Source: Leucobacter rhizosphaerae (GTDB lineage Bacteria > Actinomycetota > Actinomycetes > Actinomycetales > Microbacteriaceae). Taken from it: 64,000 nt of DNA. The notes under the pieces are model-generated. The model worked only from the letters and a program-made list of their open reading frames with translations. It made no database searches and was not told where the DNA came from. The DNA lies in NCBI RefSeq assembly GCF_022919175.1, contig NZ_CP095043.1, positions 1,240,001-1,304,000 on the forward strand, written 5' to 3'. Positions 1 to 10,025 of this stretch are shown piece after piece. Numbering within the stretch: position 1 is the stretch's first letter; each line of letters opens with the position of its first letter. The position numbers were made by a program, and so were the translations under genes.

Positions 1-1397
1 TCGACCCGCAGCGGATCCTGATCGAGCAGGATCAGATCCGCCGGGGCGCCGACTGCCGGTCGCACCGACCCCCGCATGCTCGAGCGCAGCGCCTCCTCGA
101 CACCGATCCGCTCCGCGGGCACCCACGCGGCCTCGCCGGGCAGCGACCGGTGCACAGCGGCGGCGATCCCGCGCCAGGGATCGAGCGGCGCGACCGGCGC
201 GTCGGAGCCGAAGCGGAGCCGGGCGCCGCTGCGCAAGAGGGACGCGAACGGGAACGTCCGCTCGGCTCGGCCCGGCCACAGCCGGGCGACGGCCTCACGA
301 TCGTCGAGGAGGTGCTCCGGCTGCACACTCGCCTCGACGCCGAGCCGGGCGAACCGGGCGAGGTCCGCAGTGCGGAGCAACTGCGCGTGCTCGATCCGCC
401 CGCCGACACCGACGGCGTCGAAGGCGTCGAGCGCGGCGGCTCCCGCCCGATCGCCGATCGCGTGCACGGCCGCGGAGAAACCGGCGTCGCGCGCCCGCCC
501 GAGCAGGGCGATGAGATCGTCCGGCCCGACGAGCGAGCGGCCGTGGTCACCGTCGGGGTACGGGTCGCAGCACCAGGCGGTGTGCGTGCCGAGCGACCCG
601 TCGGTGATGATCTTCAGCGGTCCGACGCGCAGCCGACCGCCCGTTCCGAGGGCGTCGCCGGTGCGCAGGCCCTCGGCGATCGCCCGGTCGAGGTGCTGCG
701 GATAGACCGCGGTCTCGACGCGGAGCGTGTCGAACCCCGAGCGCTCGCGGCGCACCCAGTCCTCGATGCCCCAGCGCATTTCGAAGTCGACGATCCCCAC
801 GACCCCTCGCGCGGCCGCGGCCGCCGCGGCGTCGGCAACGCGGACATCGAGTTCTGCGTCGGAGATGCGATCGAGTTCGCGCACGAGCGCGAAGCAGTCG
901 TCCTCGACGACGTGCGACGATCCGGCCGGGTCGTGACCGTACCGGCGCAATGCGGCGGTGTTCAGCCAGGCGCCGTGCAGATCGATCCCGATCAGCACCA
1001 CGGGCACCGCGCCGCCTGCGGCATCGAGCCGTTCGCGGGTGAGCGACCGTCCCCAGGCGCTGCCCCGCACGCGCACGGCGATCACCTCGGTCGCGCCGTC
1101 GACGCACGCGCTCCGAACCCGCTCGAGCACGGCGTCGGGGTCCGTCAAGTCGCCGCAGTCGAGCCGTGAGGCCTGCTGCGCCCACTGCCCGAAGTGCACG
1201 TGCTCGTCCCACAGGCCGGACGTCACGATCCGTCCGGCGGCGTCGATGGTGTCGGCAGCATGAAGCTCACCGGATACACCGACCGCACCGGCCCCGCCCT
1301 CGACAGTGACCTCGGCGATCGTTCCATCTTCGGCAATGACAATGGAAACCAGCGCGTTTGACCCGAGGCACCGCGCGTGCTCGATCCTCCGGATCAT
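1..1397 (-). CDS. YtcJ-like amidohydrolase, C-terminus beyond window edge
   Basis: The frame starts at ATG 1397 and stays open to base 1, so about 465 residues are present and the last part lies outside. The N-terminus has a beta-strand-rich head, then the metal-binding motif DEHVHFG, and later [15 protein letters not shown] and FGSDAPV. These are the hallmarks of the amidohydrolase superfamily (YtcJ/exoenzyme-regulatory-type, usually Zn-dependent hydrolysis of amides or cyclic amides). The start ATG overlaps the stop of the upstream amidohydrolase (ATGA), so the two are probably translationally coupled and last in the peptide-uptake operon. The two paralogues share architecture but differ in sequence, suggesting related substrates. 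The exact substrate cannot be read from sequence. Confidence 0.85.
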   Translation of the reverse strand, partial: MIRRIEHARCLGSNALVSIVIAEDGTIAEVTVEGGAGAVGVSGELHAADTIDAAGRIVTSGLWDEHVHFGQWAQQASRLDCGDLTDPDAVLERVRSACVDGATEVIAVRVRGSAWGRSLTRERLDAAGGAVPVVLIGIDLHGAWLNTAALRRYGHDPAGSSHVVEDDCFALVRELDRISDAELDVRVADAAAAAAARGVVGIVDFEMRWGIEDWVRRERSGFDTLRVETAVYPQHLDRAIAEGLRTGDALGTGGRLRVGPLKIITDGSLGTHTAWCCDPYPDGDHGRSLVGPDDLIALLGRARDAGFSAAVHAIGDRAGAAALDAFDAVGVGGRIEHAQLLRTADLARFARLGVEASVQPEHLLDDREAVARLWPGRAERTFPFASLLRSGARLRFGSDAPVAPLDPWRGIAAAVHRSLPGEAAWVPAERIGVEEALRSSMRGSVRPAVGAPADLILLDQDPLRV

Positions 1398-3100
1398 GCG
1401 CGGTGGGCGACGCGCCCGTTCACCACGGTGAGCAGCACGGCGGTGTCGGCGAAGCGGTCGGGGTCGCTCGTCACCGGGTCGTCGGCGAAGACGGCGAGGT
1501 CGGCGAGCGCCCCCACGGCGACCATCCCCTCCCCCGGGCGATCGATCGCGTCCCAGCAATTACGGGTGAGCGCTGCGAGGGTGCGCTCCGGCGGGAGGGC
1601 CTGGTGCGGGTCGACGGCCGGGGCCGCACTGCCGTGCCGTCGCCGGGTGACGTTTGCGGCGAACACGTGCCGCGCATCGAACTCCTCGACGGGCCAGTCC
1701 GAGCCGAGCGCCACGCAGGCGCCCGCGGCATCGAGGTCGGCGATGCGCCAGCCGTGCCGCGCACGCTCGGAGTCGCGCCCGAGGAGCGTCGTCCACATGT
1801 CGCGCCCGTCGGGCCGCTGCGCGAACGCGTGGATCGGCTGCATGCTCGCGGGCACCCCGAGCTCCGCGAAGCGAGGGATCAGGTGATCCGGGATCGTCTC
1901 GATGTGCTCGATGCGGTGCGTCACCCGGCTGGCCCGGGCTGCATGCGGTGCTCGATTCGGGATCGACGCCACGGTGTCGAGCACGAACTCGACCGCGCGG
2001 TCGCCGATCGCGTGCGTCGCCGTCGGCACCCCGCTCTCCGAGAGCGCGTGGATCGTACGCGTGAACGTGTCGCTCGGCACCCAGTACGGCTCGAGTCCGC
2101 CTCCGCGCGTGTCGGCGTCGAACAGCCAGGCGGAGCCGTTGTCGATGCTGCCGTCGAGCATGAACTTCACACCCTCGACCCGCCACCGCCGACCGCCGAC
2201 GCCCTGCAGCGCGATCATGCGCTGCAGCGTCTCCGCCCATGGGTCGGTCGCCCGCCAGATCGGCGAGACCCGGATCCGCACCGGCAACTCTCCCTCCGTC
2301 TCCAAGGCGCGCAGCACGTCGAGATCCCCGGCCTCCATGTTCATCTGGTGCAGCGAGGTGTAGCCGCTGGCCGCGAACTCCACGAGCTTGTCGCGCACCG
2401 CGGCGACCCGCTGCGCGAATGGCATGCGGGGGTAGAGTTCGGTGACGAGCATCTCGGCGTCGCTCTCGATGAGGTACCCGGTCGGCCGACCGTCGGCATC
2501 GACCTCGATCGACGAGTTGTTGCCGAAGTCGCGCGGCCCGTCGATGCCCGCGAGCTCCAGCGCACGGTCGCTCGCGATGACCGAGTGGCCGTCGAAGAGC
2601 AGCAGGTAGCCGGGGCGGCCGCCGAATGCGCGCTCGAACGGGGCGTTGCTGACCTCGGCGCCCACGAACATGTCGAAGGAGAGCCCGAAGCCGCGGATCC
2701 ACTCGTCGGGCCCGCGATCCGCCGCGAACGTCGCGATGCGCTCGGCCACCTGCTCGACCGTGGTGCAGTCGTGCAGCATGAGGGCCCGGTGGCGCGACTC
2801 CGCACCCGAGAGCGGGTGCACGTGCGCGTCGACGAACCCGGCCGTGACGGTCGCGTCGCCGAGCTCGATCACCTCGGCGTCGCGCGTGTCCCACGCCGCA
2901 GCGTCCTCACGGGTACCGACGGCGACGATGCGACGTCCGCTCACGGCCACCGCGGTCGGCACGACGTCGGCGCCGACCGGGTCCGCGGACCGCGACTCGT
3001 CGCGTGGGAGCCCGGTGCGCACGCGCCCGGCGAGCAGCACGAGGTCGGCACGGACGGCCGCGGGGTCGAACGGCGACGCGGCGGTCGCGCCCTGCCGCAT
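1394..3100 (-). CDS. YtcJ-like amidohydrolase
   Basis: Encodes 568 residues starting at ATG 3100, which overlaps the stop of the ABC ATPase gene (ATGA). Longer open frame upstream of this ATG is only the antisense shadow of the ATPase. Visible motifs are VDAHVHP near residue 80 (HxH metal site), a Lys-centred GVKFMLDGS block, [18 protein letters not shown] and [13 protein letters not shown], in the order usual for amidohydrolase family 3 (YtcJ/LAF-type). It most likely hydrolyses a cyclic or N-acyl amide in the cytoplasm. Its place behind a dipeptide-type importer and beside S51 and M20 peptidases points to a modified peptide or amide as substrate; this is inference. Confidence 0.88.
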   Translation of the reverse strand: MRQGATAASPFDPAAVRADLVLLAGRVRTGLPRDESRSADPVGADVVPTAVAVSGRRIVAVGTREDAAAWDTRDAEVIELGDATVTAGFVDAHVHPLSGAESRHRALMLHDCTTVEQVAERIATFAADRGPDEWIRGFGLSFDMFVGAEVSNAPFERAFGGRPGYLLLFDGHSVIASDRALELAGIDGPRDFGNNSSIEVDADGRPTGYLIESDAEMLVTELYPRMPFAQRVAAVRDKLVEFAASGYTSLHQMNMEAGDLDVLRALETEGELPVRIRVSPIWRATDPWAETLQRMIALQGVGGRRWRVEGVKFMLDGSIDNGSAWLFDADTRGGGLEPYWVPSDTFTRTIHALSESGVPTATHAIGDRAVEFVLDTVASIPNRAPHAARASRVTHRIEHIETIPDHLIPRFAELGVPASMQPIHAFAQRPDGRDMWTTLLGRDSERARHGWRIADLDAAGACVALGSDWPVEEFDARHVFAANVTRRRHGSAAPAVDPHQALPPERTLAALTRNCWDAIDRPGEGMVAVGALADLAVFADDPVTSDPDRFADTAVLLTVVNGRVAHRA

Positions 3101-4839
3101 CACCGCGCCTCCTCCGGCATCAGGATCGGCGAGGTCGCGGAGCCCGCCTGCTCGCGACGGAGCCGCTGGATCTCGGGATCGGGCACCGGCACGGCGGCGA
3201 TGAGGCGCTGCGTGTACGGGTGGCGAGGTGCGTGCAGCACCGCCTCCGTCTCGCCCAGCTCCACGAGCTCCCCCTGGCACAGCACGCCCACACGGTCCGC
3301 GAGCATCTCCACGACGGCGAGGTCGTGGCTGATGAAGAGCGATGCGAAGCCCAGTTCGCGCTGCAGCGCCCCGAACAGATCGAGCACCCGGGCCTGCACC
3401 GAGACGTCGAGCGCGCTGGTCGGCTCGTCGGCGATCACCAGTTCGGGTGAGAGCGCGAGCGCTCGGGCGAGGCCGACGCGCTGGCGCTGGCCACCGGAGA
3501 GCTCGAACGGGTAGCGGTGCGCGTACGAGGCGGGCAGCTCCACCGCGTCGAGCAGCTCGGCGGCGCGGCGCCGGTACGCGGCCTTGCCGCCCGGCAGGCG
3601 GTGGATCCCCATCGGCTCGGCGATGCACTCCTCGACCGTCATGAACGAGTTGAACGACGCCGCGGGATCCTGGAACACGAACCCGATCCGGCGCCGGAGG
3701 TCGCGCAGCCGACGCCCGCGCAGCTTCCGGAGATCCTCCCCGAACACCTCGAGGGTGCCGCTCGCGATGGGTTCGAGGCCGCCGATCGCGCGGCCGATCG
3801 TCGACTTGCCGGATCCCGACTCGCCGACAAGCCCCACGACCTCACCCGGAGCGATGTCGAGACTGACCGAGCGCACCGCGTGCACCGGGTCCGTGCCGAA
3901 TCCGGAGCGGTAGACGATGTCGAGGTCGGCCACCCGCACGGTCGCGGGGGACGCGTCGGCCGCCGCGGGTTCGCCCGGCGCGATCTCGAGGTCTTCAGCC
4001 ACGCGGACCTCGGTGCGCTCGCCGGCCTGGCGGCCGCTGCCGAGACGCGGCACGGCCGCGAGCAACTCCTGCGTGTAGGTCTCGCGGGGCGCGCGGAAGA
4101 GCTCCTCGACCGGCGCTTCCTCGACGAGATCGCCGCGGTACATCACGGCGACCCGGTCGGCGAGGTCGGCGACGACCCCCATGTTGTGCGTGATGAGCAG
4201 GATCGACGCGCCGAATCGATCCCGGCACTCGCGCAGGAGCTGCAGGATCTCCGCCTGCACCGTGACGTCGAGCGCGGTGGTCGGCTCATCGGCGATGATC
4301 ACCTCGGGGCGCAGCGCGAGCGCCATCGCGATGACGATGCGCTGCTTCTGCCCGCCGGAGAACTGGTGCGGGTAGTGGTCGATGCGCACCTCGGGGTCCG
4401 GGATCCCGACCGCGCGGAGCATGTCGATCGCCACCCGGCGCCGCTCGGCCTTGCGGCTCATGCCGTGGGCGCGGAGGCCCTCCTCGATCTGCCACCCCAC
4501 GCGGAACACCGGGTTCAGGGCCGTCGACGGCTCCTGGAAGATCATCGCCGCCTCGCTGCCCCGCATCGCGCGCAGGGACTTCGCATCGGCGGTGAGCACG
4601 TCGGTGCCGGAGAGCAGCACGGCTCCACCGGTGGTCGTGCGCGGCGGCAGCAGGCCGAGCACGGCGCGCGCGGTCAGCGTCTTGCCCGATCCCGACTCGC
4701 CCACCACCGCGAGGATCTCGCGCGGGCGCAGCTCGAGGCTCACCCCGGTGACCGCGTGCACGGTGCCCTGCGGCGTATCGATGTCGAGCGTGAGGCGCTC
4801 GATCCGGATCGGCAGCGGCTCGGTCGTGTGCGTGGTCAT
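3100..4839 (-). CDS. Dipeptide/oligopeptide ABC transporter, fused double ATPase (DppD-DppF type)
   Basis: Encodes 579 residues with two complete ABC ATPase domains in one chain. The first has Walker [13 protein letters not shown] near residue 45, signature FSGGQKQRI and Walker [13 protein letters not shown]. The second has [21 protein letters not shown] and [12 protein letters not shown]. Each carries the C-terminal Opp/Dpp extension (RHPYTQ...AVPVPDPE in the second half). Such fusions power nickel/peptide/opine-type importers. ATG 4839 overlaps the permease stop (ATGA). It energises the two permeases upstream in the operon. Confidence 0.93.
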   Translation of the reverse strand: MTTHTTEPLPIRIERLTLDIDTPQGTVHAVTGVSLELRPREILAVVGESGSGKTLTARAVLGLLPPRTTTGGAVLLSGTDVLTADAKSLRAMRGSEAAMIFQEPSTALNPVFRVGWQIEEGLRAHGMSRKAERRRVAIDMLRAVGIPDPEVRIDHYPHQFSGGQKQRIVIAMALALRPEVIIADEPTTALDVTVQAEILQLLRECRDRFGASILLITHNMGVVADLADRVAVMYRGDLVEEAPVEELFRAPRETYTQELLAAVPRLGSGRQAGERTEVRVAEDLEIAPGEPAAADASPATVRVADLDIVYRSGFGTDPVHAVRSVSLDIAPGEVVGLVGESGSGKSTIGRAIGGLEPIASGTLEVFGEDLRKLRGRRLRDLRRRIGFVFQDPAASFNSFMTVEECIAEPMGIHRLPGGKAAYRRRAAELLDAVELPASYAHRYPFELSGGQRQRVGLARALALSPELVIADEPTSALDVSVQARVLDLFGALQRELGFASLFISHDLAVVEMLADRVGVLCQGELVELGETEAVLHAPRHPYTQRLIAAVPVPDPEIQRLRREQAGSATSPILMPEEAR

Positions 4840-5819
4840 CGGCGGGTGTCCTTTCCCACGGTGCGCGGACCGATCGTGCTGAACAGGCGGGCGAAGATGC
4901 CGGGCTTGCCGAGCAGGGCTCGCGAGCGCTGGTCGACCAGGTCGCGGAGGCCATCGCCGATCATGTTGAGCGCCAGCACGGTCACGATGAGGAAGATGCT
5001 CGTGAGCACGATCATCTGCGGCGACTGCATGATCACGGCTTTGCCGTCGTAGAGGATGTTGCCCCAGCTGGCCTGGGGCGCGGGCACGCCGGCCCCGAGG
5101 AAACTCATGGCGGCCTCCGTGATGACCGACTCCGCGAAGGTGAACGTGCTCTGCACCACGAGCACCGAGAGGGTGTTCGGCAGGATGTGCTTCCACATGA
5201 TGTGGAACATGCCCGCGCCCTGCATGGTGCTCGCGGTGACGAACGTCTCCTGCGTGATCGCCAGCGCCCGGGACCGCACGAGGCGCGCGAGCCCCGGGGT
5301 GTAGACGATGGTGAGCGCGATGATCAGGTTCGTCACGCTCGGCCCGAGGGCTGCGGCGAGCGCGACCGCGAGCAGGATCGCCGGGATCGCCATCAGGCCG
5401 TCGCAGATGCGCATGAGTACCGCGTCGAGGGCGCTGTTGAACACCGCGGCGACCCCGATGATGGTGCCGAGCACCCCGCTCACCGCGGCTACCACGAACC
5501 CGACGATCAGCGAGGTCGAGGCGCCCGAGACGATGCGGGCGAACAGATCGCGCCCGAAGGGGTCGGTGCCGAAGATGTGCTCCCCCGACGGGGGCGCGAG
5601 TCGGTTCACCGGATCGACCGCGAGCGGGTCGAGGTGGAGGAGCGGCGGAATCACGTACGACACGACCACGATCACGAGGATGATGAGGGTGCCGACCATC
5701 AGCTGGGTGTTCCCGAGCATGCGCTGCCAGAGGCTTTCGCGCCGGTACGCGGTCGCGGGGCGCATCGAGATCGTGTGGGTGCTCGGCACGTCGGGTGCCG
5801 GCGACTCAGAGCGGGGCAT
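4836..5819 (-). CDS. Dipeptide-type ABC transporter permease (DppC-like)
   Basis: Encodes 327 residues from ATG 5819, overlapping the preceding permease stop (TAATG). A Ser/Pro-rich cytoplasmic head of about 35 residues precedes a hydrophobic segment (TLIILVIVVVSYVIPPLL), the periplasmic HIFGTDPFGRDLFARIV motif characteristic of DppC/OppC, and the EAA loop MQGAGMFHIMWKHILPN. Five to six membrane helices are apparent. It forms the transmembrane channel with the neighbouring DppB-like permease. Confidence 0.92.
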   Translation of the reverse strand: MPRSESPAPDVPSTHTISMRPATAYRRESLWQRMLGNTQLMVGTLIILVIVVVSYVIPPLLHLDPLAVDPVNRLAPPSGEHIFGTDPFGRDLFARIVSGASTSLIVGFVVAAVSGVLGTIIGVAAVFNSALDAVLMRICDGLMAIPAILLAVALAAALGPSVTNLIIALTIVYTPGLARLVRSRALAITQETFVTASTMQGAGMFHIMWKHILPNTLSVLVVQSTFTFAESVITEAAMSFLGAGVPAPQASWGNILYDGKAVIMQSPQMIVLTSIFLIVTVLALNMIGDGLRDLVDQRSRALLGKPGIFARLFSTIGPRTVGKDTRR

Positions 5820-6772
5820 TAGCGAGCCTTTCCGACGCGGACCCGTGGATCGACGATCCCGTAGAGCAGGTCGATGAGCAGGTTGGTGAGCAGGTAGATG
5901 AGCGTGATGAAGAGGATGACCCCCTGGATCACCGGATAGTCGCGGCGGGAGATGGCGTTGATGAGGAGCTGTCCGAGCCCTGGGATGTTGAAGATCGTCT
6001 CGGTGACCGCGGCGCCGGTGACGAGCGAGCCGAGCGAGAGCCCGACGATCGTGAGCACCGGCAGGCTGGCGTTTTTGATGGTGTGCGCGAAGAGCAGCCG
6101 CTTCTCGGTGACCCCGCGCGAGCGGGCGGCGTCGATGTAGTCCGCGTTCAGCACGTCGAGCACGGAGGCCCGCGTGGTCCGGGCGATGAGGGCCGCGGTG
6201 ATGGCGCCGAGTGCGATGCCGGGCATGAGGAGGGTCCGCAGCCCCTCCCCGAGGTCCTCGAAGGGGTTGATGTAGCCCGAGATCGGCAGCCACCGCAGGC
6301 TGAGCCCGAAGATCAGCATCATGGCGAGTGCGAGCACGAAGCTCGGCACGGTCATGCCGATGAGGGTGAAGGCGGTGACGGAGCGGTCGATGGCGCCGTC
6401 GCGGTAGCGGGCCGCGATCGTGCCGAAGGGCACGGCCAGCAGCACGGCGACGAGCATCGCGATGATCGCGAGCTGGATCGTCGGCACGGCGTTGTCGCCG
6501 ATCGCCTCGACCACGGTCTTGTTCAGGAAGTAGGAGTTGCCGAGGTTGCCGGTGAAGACACCCCCGACCCAGTTCAGGTACTGGATGACGACGGGGGCGT
6601 CGAGGCCCATGCTCGCGTGCAGGGCGGCGACGGCCTCGTCCGAGGCCTTCTCCCCCAGGATGCGGCGCGCCGGATCGCCCGGGGTCAGGTGGATGAGCGA
6701 GAAGATCACCACGGACACCACGAACAGCACGGGGATCAGGCTGAGCAGTCTGCGGAGGATGAATCTGAGCAT
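5819..6772 (-). CDS. Dipeptide-type ABC transporter permease (DppB-like)
   Basis: Encodes 317 residues. ATG 6772 is chosen because the product then begins MLRFILRRLLSLIPVLF, the usual DppB/OppB start; upstream frame is low-complexity and lies in the gap after the binding-protein gene. HLTPGDPARRILG, the EAA loop (ARSRGVTEKRLLFAHTIKN) and the C-terminal helix series fit the family. A 99-bp gap separates it from the binding-protein gene, so all six downstream genes can be one transcript. Confidence 0.92.
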   Translation of the reverse strand: MLRFILRRLLSLIPVLFVVSVVIFSLIHLTPGDPARRILGEKASDEAVAALHASMGLDAPVVIQYLNWVGGVFTGNLGNSYFLNKTVVEAIGDNAVPTIQLAIIAMLVAVLLAVPFGTIAARYRDGAIDRSVTAFTLIGMTVPSFVLALAMMLIFGLSLRWLPISGYINPFEDLGEGLRTLLMPGIALGAITAALIARTTRASVLDVLNADYIDAARSRGVTEKRLLFAHTIKNASLPVLTIVGLSLGSLVTGAAVTETIFNIPGLGQLLINAISRRDYPVIQGVILFITLIYLLTNLLIDLLYGIVDPRVRVGKAR

Positions 6773-6871
6773 CGGACTTCCGGTCGTCGAGCGGGCGGGG
6801 TGGAGGGGCAGTGCAGGGCCCCGGGGCGCGCTGGTGTCAACGACACGGGCGCGCACCGGGGTGTGGCACGA

Positions 6872-8500
6872 CTACTTCCAGTGGGCGTTCCACCAGACGA
6901 AGCGGCCCTCGAACCAGGGCAGCTCCAGATCCTTGTTCGCGGCGTACACGTTGTGCGCGTCGCCGATGCGGGTCATGGGCCGGGTCTCCTCGATCCACTC
7001 CTGCATCTCATCGTAGATCGCGCTGGCGTCCGCCTGCGTGGGGGCGCTGCGGAACTTCGCGAGCAGCGCCTGCAGCTCCGGGCCGTCGAAGTAGCCGGCG
7101 CGCGTCGGCAGGAAGCCGATCGTCTGCGTCGGATCGAGCTCCGTACCGAACGGGAAGACCACGAGGTCCCACTCGTCGCGGTTCTCGCGGTACTTCTCGC
7201 TGAAGGCGCCCCACTCGTACGCGTCGAGCGTCGCCTCGACGCCCATGGCCTTCAGTTGCTCGACCACCACGACCGCGGCATTGTAGGCCTCGGAGTAGTC
7301 CTTGTTCGCGAGCACGACCACCGGGCTGCCGTCGTAGCCGCCCTCGGCGAGCATCTCCTTCGCCGCGTCCACATCGGCCTGGTTGAAGTCGGCCTTGCCG
7401 ACCTCGGTGTCCCAGATGGCCTTCTGGCCGAGGGTCATGTTGTGGTGCACCAGGTCGTAGAGATCCTCCGACCCCACGGCCGCGAGCATGATCGGGTCGC
7501 GGTCGATGCCGGTGTTGATCGCCTGGCGGTTGATCACGTTCGAGAACGGGCTCGACGGGTCATCGCTATAGACCAGGTTGATCGGGCCGACCATGTAGGT
7601 GTCGAGCACCAGGTTCGGATCGTCCTGGAACTGGTCGAGGCTGTCGAAGGGCAGCTCGGTCGTGGCGTCGTACTGGCCCGACTGCAGGCCCAGGGTGCGG
7701 GTCGAGGCGTCGGCGACGAAATTGAAGACGACCTGGTCGAGCTGCGCGTCCTTCGCGCCGCTGCGACCGCTCGAGGGCGCGTCGACCGACTGGTAGTCGT
7801 CCCACTTCTCGATCACGATCTTCTGGTCCGCCTCCCACTCGGCGAACGTGTAGGGCCCGGTGCCGATGATGTCCTCGACGTCCTGGATCGGAGCGTCGCC
7901 GACCTTCTCGACGACCTCGAGCGGGAGCACCGCCGGGAACGCCGTGCCGACCTGGGCGAGGTAGAGCAGGTGCAGGAAGCTCGGGGACGCCGTCGTCAGC
8001 TTGACGGTGCGGTCGTCGACCTTCGTCCACTCGGCGCCCGCGAACGCGTCGACCGCGGCCACGGAGACGCGCAGCCAGCGGTTCATCGACGCGACGACGT
8101 CGTCGGCGTCCATCTCGCTGCCGTCCTGGAACGTCACGCCCTCGCGCAGCACGAAGGTGTACTCCGTGTTGTCGGCGTTGGCCTCGAACGACTCGGCCAG
8201 CATCGGCGTGACCTGCAGGTTCTCGTCCGTGGTCACGAGGGTCTCGAAGATCGGGCTGGCGATCTCGCCCATGATCGAGTCCGTCGAGATCTGCGGATCC
8301 ATGCTCTCGGGCTGCGCGGGGGTGACGAGATTCACGATGTTCTTGCTCGCGTCGCCGCCGCCCGAGTCACCGCCCGAGGCGCAGCCGGCGAGCAGCAGCG
8401 CACCTGCGGCGAGGAGCGCGGTCGCCGAGGCGACACGGCGTCCCGTGCGTCGGGAGTGCCGGGCGGGGGCGCCCGGGGTACTGGCGTGTGGGGTGGGCAT
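6872..8500 (-). CDS. Extracellular solute-binding lipoprotein, family 5 (DppA/OppA)
   Basis: Encodes 542 residues. The start ATG 8500 follows an AAAGG ribosome site. A positively charged head, a hydrophobic stretch and the lipobox LLLAGC near residue 40 mark it as a membrane-anchored lipoprotein. The body carries family-5 landmarks: ADDVVASMNRWL, an ITGTGPY-like IGTGPYTFAEW block and a C-terminal QEWIEETRP helix. It captures the substrate outside the cell for the two permeases and the fused ATPase. It begins 11 bp after the end of the S51 peptidase gene, which places that peptidase at the head of the same operon. Confidence 0.93.
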   Translation of the reverse strand: MPTPHASTPGAPARHSRRTGRRVASATALLAAGALLLAGCASGGDSGGGDASKNIVNLVTPAQPESMDPQISTDSIMGEIASPIFETLVTTDENLQVTPMLAESFEANADNTEYTFVLREGVTFQDGSEMDADDVVASMNRWLRVSVAAVDAFAGAEWTKVDDRTVKLTTASPSFLHLLYLAQVGTAFPAVLPLEVVEKVGDAPIQDVEDIIGTGPYTFAEWEADQKIVIEKWDDYQSVDAPSSGRSGAKDAQLDQVVFNFVADASTRTLGLQSGQYDATTELPFDSLDQFQDDPNLVLDTYMVGPINLVYSDDPSSPFSNVINRQAINTGIDRDPIMLAAVGSEDLYDLVHHNMTLGQKAIWDTEVGKADFNQADVDAAKEMLAEGGYDGSPVVVLANKDYSEAYNAAVVVVEQLKAMGVEATLDAYEWGAFSEKYRENRDEWDLVVFPFGTELDPTQTIGFLPTRAGYFDGPELQALLAKFRSAPTQADASAIYDEMQEWIEETRPMTRIGDAHNVYAANKDLELPWFEGRFVWWNAHWK

Positions 8501-8511
8501 ACTGTGCCTTT

Positions 8512-9803
8512 CTAAGCTGCGGATGGAAGTGGGGTGATCGAGAGACGGAGATCGGTGAACCCACCGGGATCCGTCCACGTGGTGCGCTCGTCCCGGTGCA
8601 GGGAGAGGCGGAACCGGGGGCCGGGCGCGGGGTCCGAAGCGTCGCCGGTGCCGGCGGTCGAACGGCTCGTGTCGGCGGTCGCGAGCCGCTCCGGGGAGGC
8701 GAGCAGACGTTGCGCGAGCGCGAGCAGAACCGGGCCGCCCGTGTCGCCCCAGAGATCGTTCGCCCGTTCTGGAGCCGGACCGTCGCCCGGTGCGACGTGG
8801 ATCGAGGCGGCACGAGTGGTAACGCCCCGAGCGAAGTCGATACGGTCGCCCGCGGTGAGGTGGGTCCAGCGCACGCCGGTCGCGCCGGGGCCGCTCGTGC
8901 CCTCGGCGAACTCCGCCTCCGCGAGATCCAGCAGGTGCACGCCGCCCGTCCCGATGACCTCACCGGTGCGCTCGGTACGTCGGACCACGAGCGCGGTGTG
9001 CTCGTCCACACCGATCGCGAGGCGCTCACCGGTCGCCTGCGCCAGACGGATCGCCCGAGGCACCCGACCCCACTCGGTGAAGTGGGAATCGAGCAGCGCC
9101 TCACTGAAGAAGCCGAGGCCTCCCGCCGGAATGTACCGCAGCGCATCGTCGTCGGCGTAGCCCGCTGCTGCATCGCGAGCCCAGGCCTCCCGGCTCGTCC
9201 CGCCGCTCACCATCGGCGCGGCCTGCTGCACCGCGAGCCCGGCGCTCGTGCCCGCCACGACCCCGCCGCGATCCAGGATCTCGCGGATCGCGGTCAGTAC
9301 GGCGGTGTCGTGCCGCGCTTCGAACGGCGGCCGCGCCGGATCCTCGCTGCGGAAGAGCGCCAGCACGTAGTGCGTCTGGTCGCCGCCCCGAGGAACACCC
9401 CGTCGCAGGAGTGCACGAGCTCCGCGATGCGCGGGTCGTCCGCTGCGCCGCGGTGGTAGCTCGCGTCAGCGAAGAGCGGCTCCGGCGCGACGCCGATCGG
9501 GATCGGTACGCCGACGGCTCCGTGCCGGGCGAACAGCTCGGCGTAGTAGCGACCGTCGGCCTCATCGTTCTCCTCGGAGGCCGATGCAGCGGCCGAGGCG
9601 GAGGCGGCGGGCTCCGAGGCGGTGGTGAGGATCGCGATGCGCGGTGCGCGGCTCGGATCGTTCTCGCCCGCCGCGAGCGCAACGATGCGTCGCAGGATCC
9701 CGGGATCCTCGTCGAGGGCGCCGCCGATCAGCACGAGCGACCCCTCGGCCGCCGCGTCACGGCGTGACGGGGTCCGGGGGTCGTGCGACGGCGTTCGGGC
9801 CAC
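8512..9803 (-). pseudogene. S51 (cyanophycinase-like) peptidase, apparent 1-nt frameshift
   Basis: Two overlapping frames make one S51 peptidase. It starts at GTG 9803 behind a perfect AGGAGG. The N-terminal part (SLVLIGGALDEDP, RIAILTTASEP) runs to about residue 138, ending DGVFLG; the continuation LALFRSEDP and the nucleophile elbow AGTSAGLAVQQ are in another frame. Adding one C to the CCCC run at 9386-9389 (plus strand) restores the expected GGGDQT-like turn and a 430-residue protein. Either the gene is inactivated or the base is a homopolymer sequencing error. The family comprises serine peptidases cutting aspartyl or isoaspartyl dipeptides and cyanophycin. The GTSAG serine is intact. Confidence 0.8.
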
Positions 9804-10025
9804 GGTATCCTCCTCGATGAAGTGATCGAATCATTACACAACTTCCGAGCAACTGCAATTGGTGAAACGCTCGTTTCTTCGGCGTTTCGTCGCCCTCGAT
9901 CCCCTCGAACACCAATGCCTGACAGGGATCACGCCCGTTATGGTCAATTGCAATAAACATTTCCCGTGGAAACCTGAATGCGAAAGCTGTAATGTTCGTT
10001 GCAATCTGTCACGTGAAGGAGCAAT
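9804..10025. promoter_or_regulatory. Divergent promoter region with inverted repeat (candidate RpiR operator)
   Basis: These 222 bp separate the two divergent units (S51-Dpp-amidohydrolases on the minus strand, M20-RpiR on the plus strand). Positions 9864-9877 are a perfect inverted repeat, GAAACG-CT-CGTTTC. The hexamer TGCAAT or its complement recurs near 9853, 9949 and 10001. No open frame is convincing here. The repeat is a plausible site for the RpiR-type regulator encoded downstream, but that link is inference. Confidence 0.5.

Noticed and set aside
1358..3514. 718-codon plus-strand frame over the amidohydrolase and ATPase genes
   Set aside because: It is the antisense of two genes with full family motifs; its composition (Arg/His/Pro/Gly-rich) is typical of shadow frames in GC-rich DNA.
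5795..8515. 906-codon plus-strand frame opposite the permease and binding-protein genes
   Set aside because: Highly charged, repetitive Asp/Glu/His/Arg composition and exact antisense to recognised transporter genes.
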